Assembly (NCBI RefSeq): GCF_043641925.1
Contig: NZ_JBHZRU010000001.1
Coordinates: forward strand, 62,001-126,000
Origin: Paenisporosarcina quisquiliarum_A
GTDB lineage: Bacteria > Bacillota > Bacilli > Bacillales_A > Planococcaceae
Direction: 5' to 3'
Length of the DNA: 64,000 nucleotides
The translations under genes and the position numbers were made by a program. The notes under the pieces were generated by a model. It had not been told where the DNA came from. It worked only from the letters and a program-made list of their open reading frames with translations, and ran no database searches. The stretch's first letter is position 1. Each line of letters opens with the position of its first letter. Shown here piece by piece: positions 8,283 to 17,276 of the stretch.

Positions 8283-8344
8283 AATTATAAAGGGAGTGTC
8301 CCAAAAGTTGTGAAAGATGACTTTTGGAACACTCCTTTATAATT
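8283..8344 (+). terminator. Very long perfect-type hairpin after bshC
   Basis: The left arm 8283-8308 and right arm 8320-8344 form about 25 base pairs (AATTATAAAGGGAGTG... with ...CACTCCTTTATAATT) with one or two mismatches and an 11-base loop. It begins four bases after the bshC stop. The stem is much longer than a normal terminator and has no strong T-run, so it may be a palindromic repeat serving as a 3' end or RNA processing barrier. Confidence 0.6.
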
Positions 8345-8362
8345 ACAACGACATCCGTTTAA

Positions 8363-8494
8363 ACGGATTTTCATTTTTCAAAGCTAGCGGGAGGTAGAAA
8401 AGCAGAAATACTAGCAGGTTTCTTTACGATATTTATTCCAATCGTCGGGAAATATTACTTTAAGAATGGTTTTAAAACTATTTTTGGTGGTTGA
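8363..8494 (+). pseudogene. Possible remnant of a small membrane protein
   Basis: An open frame without a proper start codon reads KLAGGRKAEILAGF, then a strongly hydrophobic stretch, then KYYFKNGFKTIFGG and a stop. The pattern of a short membrane helix followed by aromatic and basic residues looks protein-like, and its last codons run into the left end of a palindromic repeat (8486). It could be the decayed end of a gene truncated by that insertion, or chance. I do not recognise a family. Confidence 0.2.
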
Positions 8495-8619
8495 CTATTT
8501 CTGAAGACTCCTGCGGAAAAAAGAAACTAGCTAGACCCCGCAGGCACAGATGTCACGGACAGCTGTGATGAGGAGGCTTGCGTTTCTTCCGCGGAAAGCG
8601 AAAGAAATAGTCATCCACC
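8486..8619. repeat. Dispersed palindromic element, family A (copy 1)
   Basis: Element of 134 bases with inverted ends GGTGGTTGACTATTTCT and AGAAATAGTCATCCACC. Inside are GACTCCTGCGG, GACCCCGCAGG, GAGGAGGCTTGCG and TTCCGCGGAAAGCG, a vocabulary typical of intergenic repeats in many Bacillaceae. Related copies lie at 26441-26609 (reverse orientation) and 47303-47457. It encodes no plausible protein; a 61-codon frame across it is a shadow. Confidence 0.8.
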
Positions 8620-8690
8620 TTCTTCTATTTAGTGCATTCATTAGATGTCTAATCTTTTATATGAATGAATATTTGTTGATCATCAGTCTG

Positions 8691-8725
8691 AAACCGTCCC
8701 TTTTTTATTATGAGACGGTTTTTTG
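8691..8725 (+). terminator. Hairpin with T-run upstream of mraZ
   Basis: AAACCGTC pairs with GACGGTTT across an AT loop and is followed by TTTT. No recognised gene lies directly upstream, so it probably blocks read-through from bshC or the repeat into the dcw cluster. Confidence 0.65.
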
Positions 8726-8765
8726 TATGAAATAAAGGGAAAAACAGCCGTCTCAACAAGTACTA

Positions 8766-8834
8766 TTGACACATTTTTTGATTCATTGAAAGAATTTTTA
8801 AAAATAAGTGGAGGAAAGTGGGGGGATGTGGTAC
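8766..8834 (+). promoter_or_regulatory. mraZ promoter region with three-repeat MraZ operator
   Basis: A consensus -35 TTGACA is at 8766-8771, with AAGAAT at 8790-8795 as a fair -10 (18-base spacer). Downstream, GTGG recurs at 8808, 8818 and 8828, an exact 10-base period, in the context GTGGAGGAAA, GTGGGGGGAT, GTGGTACATT. MraZ is known to bind tandem G-rich direct repeats with a 10-base period ahead of its own gene, so this should be its autoregulatory operator. Confidence 0.65.
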
Positions 8835-8862
8835 ATTAATGACAATAAGTGGGGTGACTAGC

Positions 8863-9294
8863 ATGTTCATGGGAGAATATCAACATAGTGTTGATGCGAA
8901 AGGCCGTCTAATAATACCTGCAAAATTTCGCGAGCACCTTGAAGACACTTTTGTTATAACAAGAGGTCTTGATAACTGCTTATTCGGCTATCCTATGAAT
9001 GAATGGCGAAAACTCGAAGAAAAATTAAAAGCACTTCCTGTCACAAAAAAAGATGCTCGTGCATTTACACGATTCTTCTTTTCTGGAGCGACAGAAGTTG
9101 AAATTGATAAACAAGGCCGTATTAATATACCAAGTAATTTACTATCACACGCTCATGTTGAAAAAGAGTGTATCGTTCTTGGTGTTTCCAACCGAATTGA
9201 GATATGGGCTAAAGATTCTTGGACAACTTATTTTGATGAATCTGAAGACTCATTTAATGACTTAGCTGAAAATATGATTGGTTTTGATATTTAG
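8863..9294 (+). CDS. mraZ: Transcriptional regulator MraZ
   Basis: First gene of the division/cell-wall cluster, 143 residues, exactly the usual length. It contains two AbrB/SpoVT-like swapped-hairpin halves, each with a D.KGR/D.QGR..IP motif (DAKGRLIIPAKF and DKQGRINIPSNL). It forms a ring-shaped oligomer that binds repeats upstream of itself. The start is ATG 8863 (MFMGEYQHSVDAKGR), after GTGGGGTG; the longer open frame from 8818 adds a non-conserved tail running through the operator and is rejected. Confidence 0.96.
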   Translation: MFMGEYQHSVDAKGRLIIPAKFREHLEDTFVITRGLDNCLFGYPMNEWRKLEEKLKALPVTKKDARAFTRFFFSGATEVEIDKQGRINIPSNLLSHAHVEKECIVLGVSNRIEIWAKDSWTTYFDESEDSFNDLAENMIGFDI

Positions 9295-9320
9295 AATAAA
9301 GATCGAAGGAGGACGAGAAG

Positions 9321-10271
9321 TTGTTCAACCATACGACCGTATTGCTTAAAGAAACTGTTGACGGATTGAACATTCGTCCAGATGGAATCTATGTAGACTG
9401 CACACTTGGTGGTGCAGGGCATAGCGAATATTTAGTACATCAACTGAATGAACAAGGCAAACTCATTTGTTTTGATCAAGATACAACAGCTATCGAACAT
9501 GCTAAAGTGCGTTTAGCTGACCATCTCCATAAAGTGACCTTTGTACATGCGAACTTTAGAGAACTAAAAGAAAAACTTCTTGAATTAGGTATCGAAAAAG
9601 TAGATGGAATTTTATATGACCTTGGTGTCTCATCACCGCAACTAGATACCCCGGAACGTGGTTTTAGTTATAATCACGACGCTCCTCTTGATATGAGGAT
9701 GGATACGACTGCCACATTAACTGCGTATCACATAGTGAATGAATGGGAATTCAATGACTTAGTTCGAATTTTTTACCGCTATGGTGAAGAAAAATTCTCT
9801 AAGCAGATTGCTCGTAAAATTGAAGAAGCACGAAATAATGCGCCAATTGAAACGACATTCCAACTGGTGGAATTAATAAAAGATGGTATTCCTGCAGCAA
9901 CAAGACGAAAAGGCGGGCATCCTGCAAAGCGAGTATTCCAAGCCATTCGTATTGCTGTTAATGATGAATTAGGCGCTGCCGAAGATTCGCTACAAGATGC
10001 TTTAGAGATGCTTGGAGCTGGTGGTCGAGTAAGTGTGATAACTTTCCATTCGTTAGAGGATCGTATAACAAAGACCATTTTCAAGGAAGCTGCTTCTTAT
10101 CCAGATTTACCACCAAACCTGCCGGTGATTCCTGAAGGTATGGAACCTAATTTTAAACTAATTACAAGAAAACCAATTCTTCCTAGTGAAGAAGAATTGG
10201 AACACAATAACCGATCGCGATCTGCAAAACTTCGTATTATTGAAAAAATAAAGGATGAGGGACGTGTTTAA
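9321..10271 (+). CDS. rsmH: 16S rRNA (cytosine(1402)-N(4))-methyltransferase
   Basis: S-adenosylmethionine-dependent enzyme of 316 residues that methylates N4 of C1402 in the ribosomal decoding centre. Conserved segments include HTTVLLKETVDGL at the start, VDCTLGGAGHSE (SAM loop), DGILYDLGVSSPQLD, RRKGGHPAKRVFQAIRI and VITFHSLEDRI. The start is TTG 9321 after AAGGAGG at 9307-9313. It is 26 bases from mraZ and abuts ftsL, matching the conserved mraZ-rsmH-ftsL order. Confidence 0.97.
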   Translation: MFNHTTVLLKETVDGLNIRPDGIYVDCTLGGAGHSEYLVHQLNEQGKLICFDQDTTAIEHAKVRLADHLHKVTFVHANFRELKEKLLELGIEKVDGILYDLGVSSPQLDTPERGFSYNHDAPLDMRMDTTATLTAYHIVNEWEFNDLVRIFYRYGEEKFSKQIARKIEEARNNAPIETTFQLVELIKDGIPAATRRKGGHPAKRVFQAIRIAVNDELGAAEDSLQDALEMLGAGGRVSVITFHSLEDRITKTIFKEAASYPDLPPNLPVIPEGMEPNFKLITRKPILPSEEELEHNNRSRSAKLRIIEKIKDEGRV

Positions 10272-10640
10272 ATGGCAATGCATGCGAGAAATCAACAAAC
10301 ATACATACAACAACCTGTCGTAAATCCACAACCGACAATCCAACCCCAAAGAAAACAAGAACGTAAAATTTTTACAAAGGGTGAAAAAATACTATTTGTT
10401 ATGTTCGTAGCAGTTATCACGATGTTCAGTGTAATGATTTTGCAAACGCAAGCAAGCATCCACACTTCAACTCAAGAAATTCAATCGATCAATCAACAAA
10501 TAGAAGAAACAAAAAAACAGAATACTGATTTGTCCATTCAAGTAAGTGAACTTTCAACATATGAGCGCGTATGGGAAAAAGCGAAAGAACTTGGCTTGAA
10601 ACTGAACGAGCAAAATGTGAAGGTTGTTACGGGACAATGA
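10272..10640 (+). CDS. ftsL: Cell division protein FtsL
   Basis: Small bitopic divisome protein of 122 residues: a Gln/Pro-rich basic cytoplasmic tail (about 1-38), one membrane helix (about 39-57) and an extracellular coiled coil (about 60-105) with heptad Ile/Leu. With DivIC and DivIB it links the Z-ring to the septal synthase PBP2B. Sequence conservation is low, so the call rests on topology, length and position between rsmH and pbpB. Its stop overlaps the pbpB start (ATGA). Confidence 0.9.
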   Translation: MAMHARNQQTYIQQPVVNPQPTIQPQRKQERKIFTKGEKILFVMFVAVITMFSVMILQTQASIHTSTQEIQSINQQIEETKKQNTDLSIQVSELSTYERVWEKAKELGLKLNEQNVKVVTGQ

Positions 10641-12835
10641 AAAAGAAATTTCGATTTCAATGGGGAGCCTTTCTAATGTTTTTGTTTTATGGAGGGCTCT
10701 TTTTTATGTTGTTGTCACGGATGATTTTTATCCAAGTCACTGGAGAAGCAGAAGGTCAAGCTCTTGCAGCAAAAGCAGCTGCGAAATATGAGCGAGAACA
10801 AATTATTAATGCGAGCAGAGGGAAAATTGTTGATCGAAATGGCGAAATAATCGCAGAGGACACACTAAGTTATCGATTAGTAGCTGTATTAAGTCCAAAA
10901 GCAACAGCGGATCCTAAAAATCCGAAACACGTGAATGATATTGAGAAAACGGCCGAAGTATTAGCTGCCCACTTGCCGTTATCTAAAGAAAAAATTATCG
11001 AACGTCTTTCCAAAGAAGGTCCGTATCAAGTGGAATTTGGGAAAGCTGGCCGAGACATTAGTCATGAAATTATGACGAAAATCAGTCAGCAAAAACTTCC
11101 TGGTATCGTTTTTGTGCGAGACTTAAAACGATTTTATCCAAATGGAACATTTGCTTCTCATCTCATTGGTTTTGCTCTAAAAGAAGAAAATGAAGATGGA
11201 ACCTTTGATACCGTTGGAAAAATGGGTTTAGAACATATTTATAACAAACAATTAACAGGAACTGACGGAAAGATAGAATATGAAAGTGACTTATGGGGTT
11301 ATTTACTTCCTAATTCAGAAGAAATGATAACTCCCGCAGAAAACGGGTATAACATTCATTTAACTTTAGATAAAACCATTCAAAACTTTTTAGAAGATGC
11401 AATGAGTAGAGTACAAGAACAATATACTCCTGAAAAAATAGTTGCGATGGTAGCCGATCCAAAAACCGGCAAAATATTGGCAATGAGTCAACGACCATCT
11501 TTTGATCCTGAAACTCGCGAAGGATTAACGACGAATTGGCTGAATGAAACCATTGAAAATACAATTGAACCTGGTTCTACCATGAAGACATTTACTGTTG
11601 CAGCAGCAATGGAGGAAAACAAATGGGATCCAAATGCATGGTATCAATCAGGTCAATATACGTTATATGATCGTACGATCCGAGATCATAACCGAAAAGG
11701 TTGGGGTTCAATTACGTATCTAGAAGGCTTCCAACGTTCATCCAATGTTGCAATGGCGTATGTGCTTGAACGATTAGGTGATAAAGCATTTCTAAGTTAT
11801 TTAGATGCATTTGGGTTTGGTGAGAAAACTGGGATTGATTTGCCTAATGAAGCGAGTGGGAAAATTATTAGTCAATATCCTACTGATAGACTCGTTTCAA
11901 CTTTCGGTCAAGGTTCAACAGTAACCCCTATGCAATTGATTCAAGCAGAAACGGCAATTGCGAATGATGGCGTGATGATGAAGCCATATGTCATTGAAAA
12001 AATAGTAAATCCTGCAACTAATAAAGTAATGCATGATTCAAAGCCTAGCGAAGCGGGTAAACCGATTTCAGCACAAACGGCTAAACAAATGAGGGAGTTG
12101 CTTGCTTCAACCGTTACATCAGAAAATGGAACGGCTAAAAGATTCCAACTATCTGACTATACGGTAGCCGGCAAAACAGGTACTGCAGAAATTCCTGATG
12201 ATCGAGGCAGATACCAATACGGATACGAAAACTATCTGTATTCATTCCTTGGCATGGCACCAGCAGACGATCCTCAATTGGTGGTATATGTGGCAGTATC
12301 AAAACCTAAATTAAAAGATACAGAGGTTGGGTCAATCCCAGTTTCAGAGATTTTTAAATCGGTTACGGAAAATGGCTTAAAATACATGAATATTAAACCA
12401 AAAGAAATAATCAGTACTCCACCTGTTCAAATTTCTTCTTACATGGGGCAGAATGCAAAAGACGTGCAAGCCAAATTGGCAAATCAAAAAATAAACACGA
12501 TTATCATTGGTGATGGTGGGGAAATAAAGAACCAGTATCCTAAAGGCGAAACTGAAGTATTACAAGGTAGTGTCGTTATTTTGAAAACAGATGGTCCAAT
12601 TGTCATTCCGGACTTCACCAGCTGGTCAAAACGTAACCTGATGGTTTATGAAAGTTTAACAGGGATTTCATTTGAAATACTTGGAAATGGTTTTGTTGTA
12701 AATCAAAGTGTCTCACCAGGTACTGTTATCACTGAAGATGGGCCAGTCGTCATCAAATTAGAAACGCCTGAACAGTCAAATGTGCATATAGAAATGCCTG
12801 AAGAAAGTGAAGAAGAAAAGCTTCCACAAGATTAA
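10637..12835 (+). CDS. pbpB: Penicillin-binding protein 2B, septal transpeptidase
   Basis: Class B PBP of 732 residues that crosslinks septal peptidoglycan with an FtsW/SpoVE-type SEDS partner. It has one N-terminal membrane helix, a dimerisation domain, and a transpeptidase domain with the SxxK serine at 314 (STMK), an SSN motif, and KTGTAE starting at Lys513. Two PASTA repeats follow from about residue 600. The start is ATG 10637 overlapping the ftsL stop; the longer frame from 10571 reads through ftsL coding sequence and is not conserved in type. Confidence 0.95.
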   Translation: MKKKFRFQWGAFLMFLFYGGLFFMLLSRMIFIQVTGEAEGQALAAKAAAKYEREQIINASRGKIVDRNGEIIAEDTLSYRLVAVLSPKATADPKNPKHVNDIEKTAEVLAAHLPLSKEKIIERLSKEGPYQVEFGKAGRDISHEIMTKISQQKLPGIVFVRDLKRFYPNGTFASHLIGFALKEENEDGTFDTVGKMGLEHIYNKQLTGTDGKIEYESDLWGYLLPNSEEMITPAENGYNIHLTLDKTIQNFLEDAMSRVQEQYTPEKIVAMVADPKTGKILAMSQRPSFDPETREGLTTNWLNETIENTIEPGSTMKTFTVAAAMEENKWDPNAWYQSGQYTLYDRTIRDHNRKGWGSITYLEGFQRSSNVAMAYVLERLGDKAFLSYLDAFGFGEKTGIDLPNEASGKIISQYPTDRLVSTFGQGSTVTPMQLIQAETAIANDGVMMKPYVIEKIVNPATNKVMHDSKPSEAGKPISAQTAKQMRELLASTVTSENGTAKRFQLSDYTVAGKTGTAEIPDDRGRYQYGYENYLYSFLGMAPADDPQLVVYVAVSKPKLKDTEVGSIPVSEIFKSVTENGLKYMNIKPKEIISTPPVQISSYMGQNAKDVQAKLANQKINTIIIGDGGEIKNQYPKGETEVLQGSVVILKTDGPIVIPDFTSWSKRNLMVYESLTGISFEILGNGFVVNQSVSPGTVITEDGPVVIKLETPEQSNVHIEMPEESEEEKLPQD

Positions 12836-12840
12836 TCATT

Positions 12841-12869
12841 GAATAGGCATTCCTTTTCAGTCATACGTT
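12841..12869 (+). promoter_or_regulatory. Candidate sigma-E promoter of spoVD
   Basis: GAATAGG at 12841-12847, a 14-base spacer and CATACGTT at 12862-12869 fit the sigma-E pattern at 5 of 7 and 6 of 8 positions with the proper spacing, 24 bases before the spoVD start. B. subtilis spoVD is transcribed by sigma-E. By-eye call. Confidence 0.5.
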
Positions 12870-12892
12870 GTTAAAAACAAGGTGTGGATAAA

Positions 12893-14812
12893 ATGAAAAC
12901 AGGAATGCCTTATCGGTTAAAAATTAGATTGCGGACAATGGTCATTTTATTTTTTTGTTTAGCGATTTTATCGGTCCTGAAATTGGTGCATGTTCAATTT
13001 TTTCAGTTTCAATTCTTGTCACAAAAAGCGGAAGAGAATTGGGATCGTGAAATCCCTTTTTCTCAAACAAGAGGGAATATACGCGATCGCCATGGTGAAT
13101 TAATTGTAGGAAGCAAATTAGCGCCTACCATTTATTTTATGCCCGCCCAAAACGATGAAATTGAAAAAGCAGCAAAACAGTTAAGTGGCGTTTTAGGTGT
13201 CGAATCAGATGTTTTATTTGAAAAAATGAACAAACGAGAATTCTTAGTTAAGCTTGCTCCTGAAGGAAAAAACATAGATGTTAAACAAGCATTACATATT
13301 CAATCCCTTCAAATACCAGGCGTTTATACGGGTGTAGATTATGTTCGTGATTATCCTTACGGAGAATTACTTTCACGCTTACTAGGATTTACAGGGTATG
13401 ATCATCAAGGGTTAGCTGGATTGGAATTTCAGTATGATAAGCAAATGACTGCAGTTAAGTCGAACTTGAGATTATTTACGGATGCAAAAGGAAATAGCTT
13501 GCCGCATGTGAACGACGATTGGAAAGAAGGAAAAGAGGGTTCATCTCTAGAACTAACCATTGACTTAGATGTTCAACAAATCATGGAAAGAGAATTATCT
13601 CAAGCTATGATAAAATACGAGGCGGATCAGGCATTAGCAATTGCTATGAATCCAAAGACAGGAGCAATTTTAGGGCTTTCATCTTTCCCGACTTTCCATC
13701 CTTTACAATATGACAAAGTTAGTCCTAGCGTTTATAATCAGAACTTGCCGGTATCGATGACATTCGAGCCTGGCTCTACATTTAAAATTATTACCTTAGC
13801 AGCTGCACTCGAAGAAGGTAAAGTTGATCTTCAAAATGATCAATTTTACGATCCAGGTTATAGCATTGTTGAAGGTACACGACTCCGATGTTGGAAAAGG
13901 GAAGGACATAAACAACAATCCTTTTTAGAAGTAGTGGAGAATTCATGCAACCCAGGCTTTATTGAACTGGGAGCACGAGTTGGACGTGAAAAATTATCAC
14001 AATACATTCGAGACTTTGGATTTGGTCAAAAGACCGGTTCAGCTATTGCAGGAGAATCTACAGGTATTTTGTTTTCAAAAGAATCATATGGTCCAGTTGA
14101 GCATGCAACTACCTCGTTCGGTCAAGGGATTTCTGTCACTCCGCTGCAACAAGTGCAAGCGGTTTCCGCTGCCGTCAATGGAGGTACGCTTTATCAACCT
14201 TATGTTGTGAAAAGGGTTTACAATGAAGAAACAGGAGCAGTAGAGTTAGAGAATAATCCGAAGATAGTTAGACAAGTGATTTCGGAGAAAGCTTCTAAAG
14301 AAGTTAGAGAAGCTCTTGAATCCGTGGTTGCAAATGGTTCGGGGAGACAATCATTCCGAGACTTTATGAGAATCGGCGGAAAAACGGGTACAGCACAAAA
14401 AGCGGTAAATGGTCGATATGTTGAAGGGGAATATATTGTTTCATTCATCGGATTTGCACCGATAGACGACCCGGAAATTGTTGTTTATGTAGCAATCGAT
14501 AATCCGAAACATTCTCTTCAATTCGGTGGGGTTATTGCAGCACCTATTGTGGGCCAAATTATCGAAGATTCTGCACCTTATATCGGTTTTGAAAAACGAA
14601 CGATTCAAATTGATAAAGAGTATCGGTGGGGTGATCGTTTAGAAGCTCGTGTCCCTGAACTCGTTGGAGAAAAGAAAGAAGTTGTTATGGATTTGAATGA
14701 ACCTTTCCGAATTGAATGGCATGGAACTGGGTCCATTATTGAATCTCAACTTCCAGAGGCAGGTAGTAAACTTTCGATTGATGGGACGATTCATCTTTAT
14801 TTACGCGAATAA
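12893..14812 (+). CDS. spoVD: Sporulation-specific penicillin-binding protein SpoVD
   Basis: Class B PBP of 639 residues needed for spore cortex synthesis. It has an N-terminal membrane helix (about 13-33), a PBP dimer domain, the SxxK serine at 295 (STFK), an SCN motif (VENSCNPGF) and KTGTAQ. One PASTA-like domain ends the protein, as in SpoVD and unlike pbpB with two. ATG 12893 follows AAGGTGTGG; an in-frame GTG at 12884 overlaps that site. It lies after pbpB as in B. subtilis, behind its own candidate sigma-E promoter. A vegetative role cannot be excluded. Confidence 0.88.
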   Translation: MKTGMPYRLKIRLRTMVILFFCLAILSVLKLVHVQFFQFQFLSQKAEENWDREIPFSQTRGNIRDRHGELIVGSKLAPTIYFMPAQNDEIEKAAKQLSGVLGVESDVLFEKMNKREFLVKLAPEGKNIDVKQALHIQSLQIPGVYTGVDYVRDYPYGELLSRLLGFTGYDHQGLAGLEFQYDKQMTAVKSNLRLFTDAKGNSLPHVNDDWKEGKEGSSLELTIDLDVQQIMERELSQAMIKYEADQALAIAMNPKTGAILGLSSFPTFHPLQYDKVSPSVYNQNLPVSMTFEPGSTFKIITLAAALEEGKVDLQNDQFYDPGYSIVEGTRLRCWKREGHKQQSFLEVVENSCNPGFIELGARVGREKLSQYIRDFGFGQKTGSAIAGESTGILFSKESYGPVEHATTSFGQGISVTPLQQVQAVSAAVNGGTLYQPYVVKRVYNEETGAVELENNPKIVRQVISEKASKEVREALESVVANGSGRQSFRDFMRIGGKTGTAQKAVNGRYVEGEYIVSFIGFAPIDDPEIVVYVAIDNPKHSLQFGGVIAAPIVGQIIEDSAPYIGFEKRTIQIDKEYRWGDRLEARVPELVGEKKEVVMDLNEPFRIEWHGTGSIIESQLPEAGSKLSIDGTIHLYLRE

Positions 14813-14925
14813 AACGTAAGAATTTCAGTGTTCATAATTAGATGAATTTCGATTAAATCTAATTTGTACCATTGAATAAAAATAAAAATCATAAAACTTT
14901 TCAAAGGTTTTGAAGGAGAATACAT

Positions 14926-15897
14926 ATGACACTCGCCACAACATTAATGATAATTGCCGTAGGCTTCATACTAACAGTACTGTTAACACCTTTATTTATA
15001 CCTGCTTTAAAAAGAATGAAATTCGGTCAAAGCATTCGAGAAGAAGGTCCTAAATCACATATGAAAAAAGCAGGTACACCGACGATGGGCGGTCTAGTCT
15101 TCTTACTTTCAATTGTTCTATCAACTATAGGCGTTTCTTTGTATTTTAATATGTTGACTACTCAAACGATTGTCTTACTTTTAGTATTGGTTGGATTTGG
15201 CGTGATTGGTTTTCTCGATGATTTCATCAAAGTTGTCCTAAAACGTAATCTAGGGTTAACTTCTCTCCAAAAACTGATTGGGCAAATCATTTTAGCTATT
15301 GCTGCGTTCTTCTTATTGAAACCAGGACCAGCTTTTACTTCTTTAGCGATTCCTTTTACGGATTGGTCAATTGACTTAGGAGTGGCATATGTAGCATTTA
15401 TGATTTTTTGGTTAGTTGGTTTTTCAAACGCAATTAATTTAACTGATGGACTAGACGGACTTGTTTCAGGCACGGCATCTATTGCTTTTAGTGCCTTTGG
15501 TGTAATCGCGCTTGTATATGACCAAACATCATTGGCTATTTTTGCATTTGCAGTTACTGGCGCACTTTTAGGGTTTTTGATTTTCAATGCAAATCCCGCG
15601 AAAGTCTTTATGGGCGATACAGGTTCATTGGCTTTAGGCGGAGCATTAGCGATGCTATCTATTTTAGTAAAACAAGAATTGTTATTGCTACTGGTCGGAA
15701 TCGTATTTGTGGCAGAAACATTGTCCGTTATTCTACAAGTGATTAGTTTTAAGACGACTGGAAAACGGATTTTTAAAATGAGTCCACTACACCATCATTT
15801 TGAGTTATCTGGATGGTCTGAATGGAAAGTGGTAGTTGTCTTTTGGTCTACTGCTTTCTTAGCAGCATTTGTAGCGGTTATGTTGGAGGTGATGTAA
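14926..15897 (+). CDS. mraY: Phospho-N-acetylmuramoyl-pentapeptide-transferase MraY
   Basis: Polytopic membrane enzyme of 323 residues making lipid I from UDP-MurNAc-pentapeptide and undecaprenyl phosphate. About ten membrane segments are visible. Signature residues include GTPTMGG, FLDDFIKV, NAINLTDGLDGL, VFMGDTGSLALGG and the cytoplasmic MSPLHHHFELSGWSE. The start ATG 14926 follows GAAGGAG. murE normally separates spoVD and mraY but is absent; the 113-base gap holds an 8-base inverted repeat (AATTAGAT/ATCTAATT, 14836-14864) and AT-rich sequence instead. Confidence 0.97.
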   Translation: MTLATTLMIIAVGFILTVLLTPLFIPALKRMKFGQSIREEGPKSHMKKAGTPTMGGLVFLLSIVLSTIGVSLYFNMLTTQTIVLLLVLVGFGVIGFLDDFIKVVLKRNLGLTSLQKLIGQIILAIAAFFLLKPGPAFTSLAIPFTDWSIDLGVAYVAFMIFWLVGFSNAINLTDGLDGLVSGTASIAFSAFGVIALVYDQTSLAIFAFAVTGALLGFLIFNANPAKVFMGDTGSLALGGALAMLSILVKQELLLLLVGIVFVAETLSVILQVISFKTTGKRIFKMSPLHHHFELSGWSEWKVVVVFWSTAFLAAFVAVMLEVM

Positions 15898-17253
15898 ATG
15901 AAACTGACAAACGAATTTACATCAAAAAAAGTATTAGTTCTTGGTTTAGCGAAAAGTGGAGTAGCTGCAGCAGAGTTGCTACATAAGTTAGGTGCATTTG
16001 TGACAGTTAACGATGCGAAACCTTTTGAAGAAAGTCCAGATGCTCAAGCATTATTAAGTAAGGGGATAACCGTGATATGTGGCAGACACCCCGAGGATTT
16101 ATTAGACGAAGGATTTGAATTAGTTGTTAAAAATCCTGGAATTCCGTATCATAACCCAATTGTTGCCGATGCTGTTAAACGTAAAATTCCAGTTTGGACG
16201 GAAGTGGAGCTTGCCTATCGAATTAGTGAAGCGCCATTAATCGGAATTACAGGTTCAAATGGGAAAACGACAACTACAACATTATTATTCCACATGTTAA
16301 ACCAAGGTGGATTGAAGCCATTAATTGCTGGAAATATTGGAACAGTAGCATGTAAAGTGGCTGAAGAAGCTAGTTCTGATCAAATTATTGTTACGGAACT
16401 TTCAAGTTTTCAGCTAATGGGAACGGAAGCATTTAAACCGAAAATCTCAATTTGGACAAATTTATATGAAGCACATTTAGATTATCATGGCTCATTTGAT
16501 GAATATGGCGAAGCGAAATTTGCAGTTACTCAGCATCAAGATGCTTCAGATTTATTTATTTATAATCAAGATCAAGAAGAAGTAGCCAAATTTGCCAAAC
16601 GTACGAAAGCGAAGTTGATGCCTTTCTCAACGAAAGGAAGAACTGAAGAAGGAATTAGTGCCGATGAAGAATTTGTTTATTTACATGGCGAAGAATATGT
16701 TTCTCGAAAACAAATAGCGCTTCCAGGCGAGCATAATTTAGAGAATGTATTATCTGCTATTGCTGCTGCTACAACTTTAGATTGTCCAAAAGAAACAATC
16801 TTACATGTTCTGTCGTCCTTTACAGGTGTAAAGCACCGCACTCAATTTGTTCGTGATTGGAATCAACGAAAATTTTATAATGATTCAAAAGCTACCAATA
16901 CACTTGCTACGAAGAGTGCAATTGCTGCTTTTGAAGATCCCGTCATTTTATTAGCTGGTGGATTAGACCGAGGGCATTCGTTTGAAGAGTTAAGACCTCA
17001 TATGAATCGTGTCAAAGCCTTAATTTCATTTGGAGAAACAAGTGGGCGATTAAAAGAATTTGCTGAGTCATGCGGAGTTTCTCAAACATTCATGGTTCAT
17101 GATGTGAAAGAAGCGGTGCATTTAGCAGCAGAAATTTCTGTGCCTGAAGATATAGTCTTGCTTTCACCTGCATGTGCAAGTTGGGATCAGTATCCGAATT
17201 TTGAATTACGCGGTGACGATTTTATTACAGCTGTTTTTAATTTGAAAGATTGA
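15898..17253 (+). CDS. murD: UDP-N-acetylmuramoyl-L-alanine--D-glutamate ligase
   Basis: Cytoplasmic Mur ligase of 451 residues adding D-glutamate to UDP-MurNAc-L-alanine. It has the N-terminal UDP-binding Rossmann domain (VLVLGLAKSG), the ATP loop GSNGKTTTT at 119-127, the central LSSFQL and NLYEAHLDYHGS segments, and the C-terminal domain with DSKATN and LLSPACASWDQY. It starts directly after the mraY stop with GGAGGTG inside mraY, so translation is coupled. Confidence 0.97.
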   Translation: MKLTNEFTSKKVLVLGLAKSGVAAAELLHKLGAFVTVNDAKPFEESPDAQALLSKGITVICGRHPEDLLDEGFELVVKNPGIPYHNPIVADAVKRKIPVWTEVELAYRISEAPLIGITGSNGKTTTTTLLFHMLNQGGLKPLIAGNIGTVACKVAEEASSDQIIVTELSSFQLMGTEAFKPKISIWTNLYEAHLDYHGSFDEYGEAKFAVTQHQDASDLFIYNQDQEEVAKFAKRTKAKLMPFSTKGRTEEGISADEEFVYLHGEEYVSRKQIALPGEHNLENVLSAIAAATTLDCPKETILHVLSSFTGVKHRTQFVRDWNQRKFYNDSKATNTLATKSAIAAFEDPVILLAGGLDRGHSFEELRPHMNRVKALISFGETSGRLKEFAESCGVSQTFMVHDVKEAVHLAAEISVPEDIVLLSPACASWDQYPNFELRGDDFITAVFNLKD

Positions 17254-17276
17254 TAAATAAATAGACAAACGAAGGG

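Noticed and set aside
8550..8735. 61-codon plus-strand frame downstream of bshC
   Set aside because: It runs through family A repeat copy 1 and the following terminator; its residues come from palindromic repeat sequence and it has no ribosome site.
15162..15587. 141-codon minus-strand frame
   Set aside because: Antisense to mraY membrane-helix coding sequence; Lys/Ile/Thr-rich shadow without a start site.
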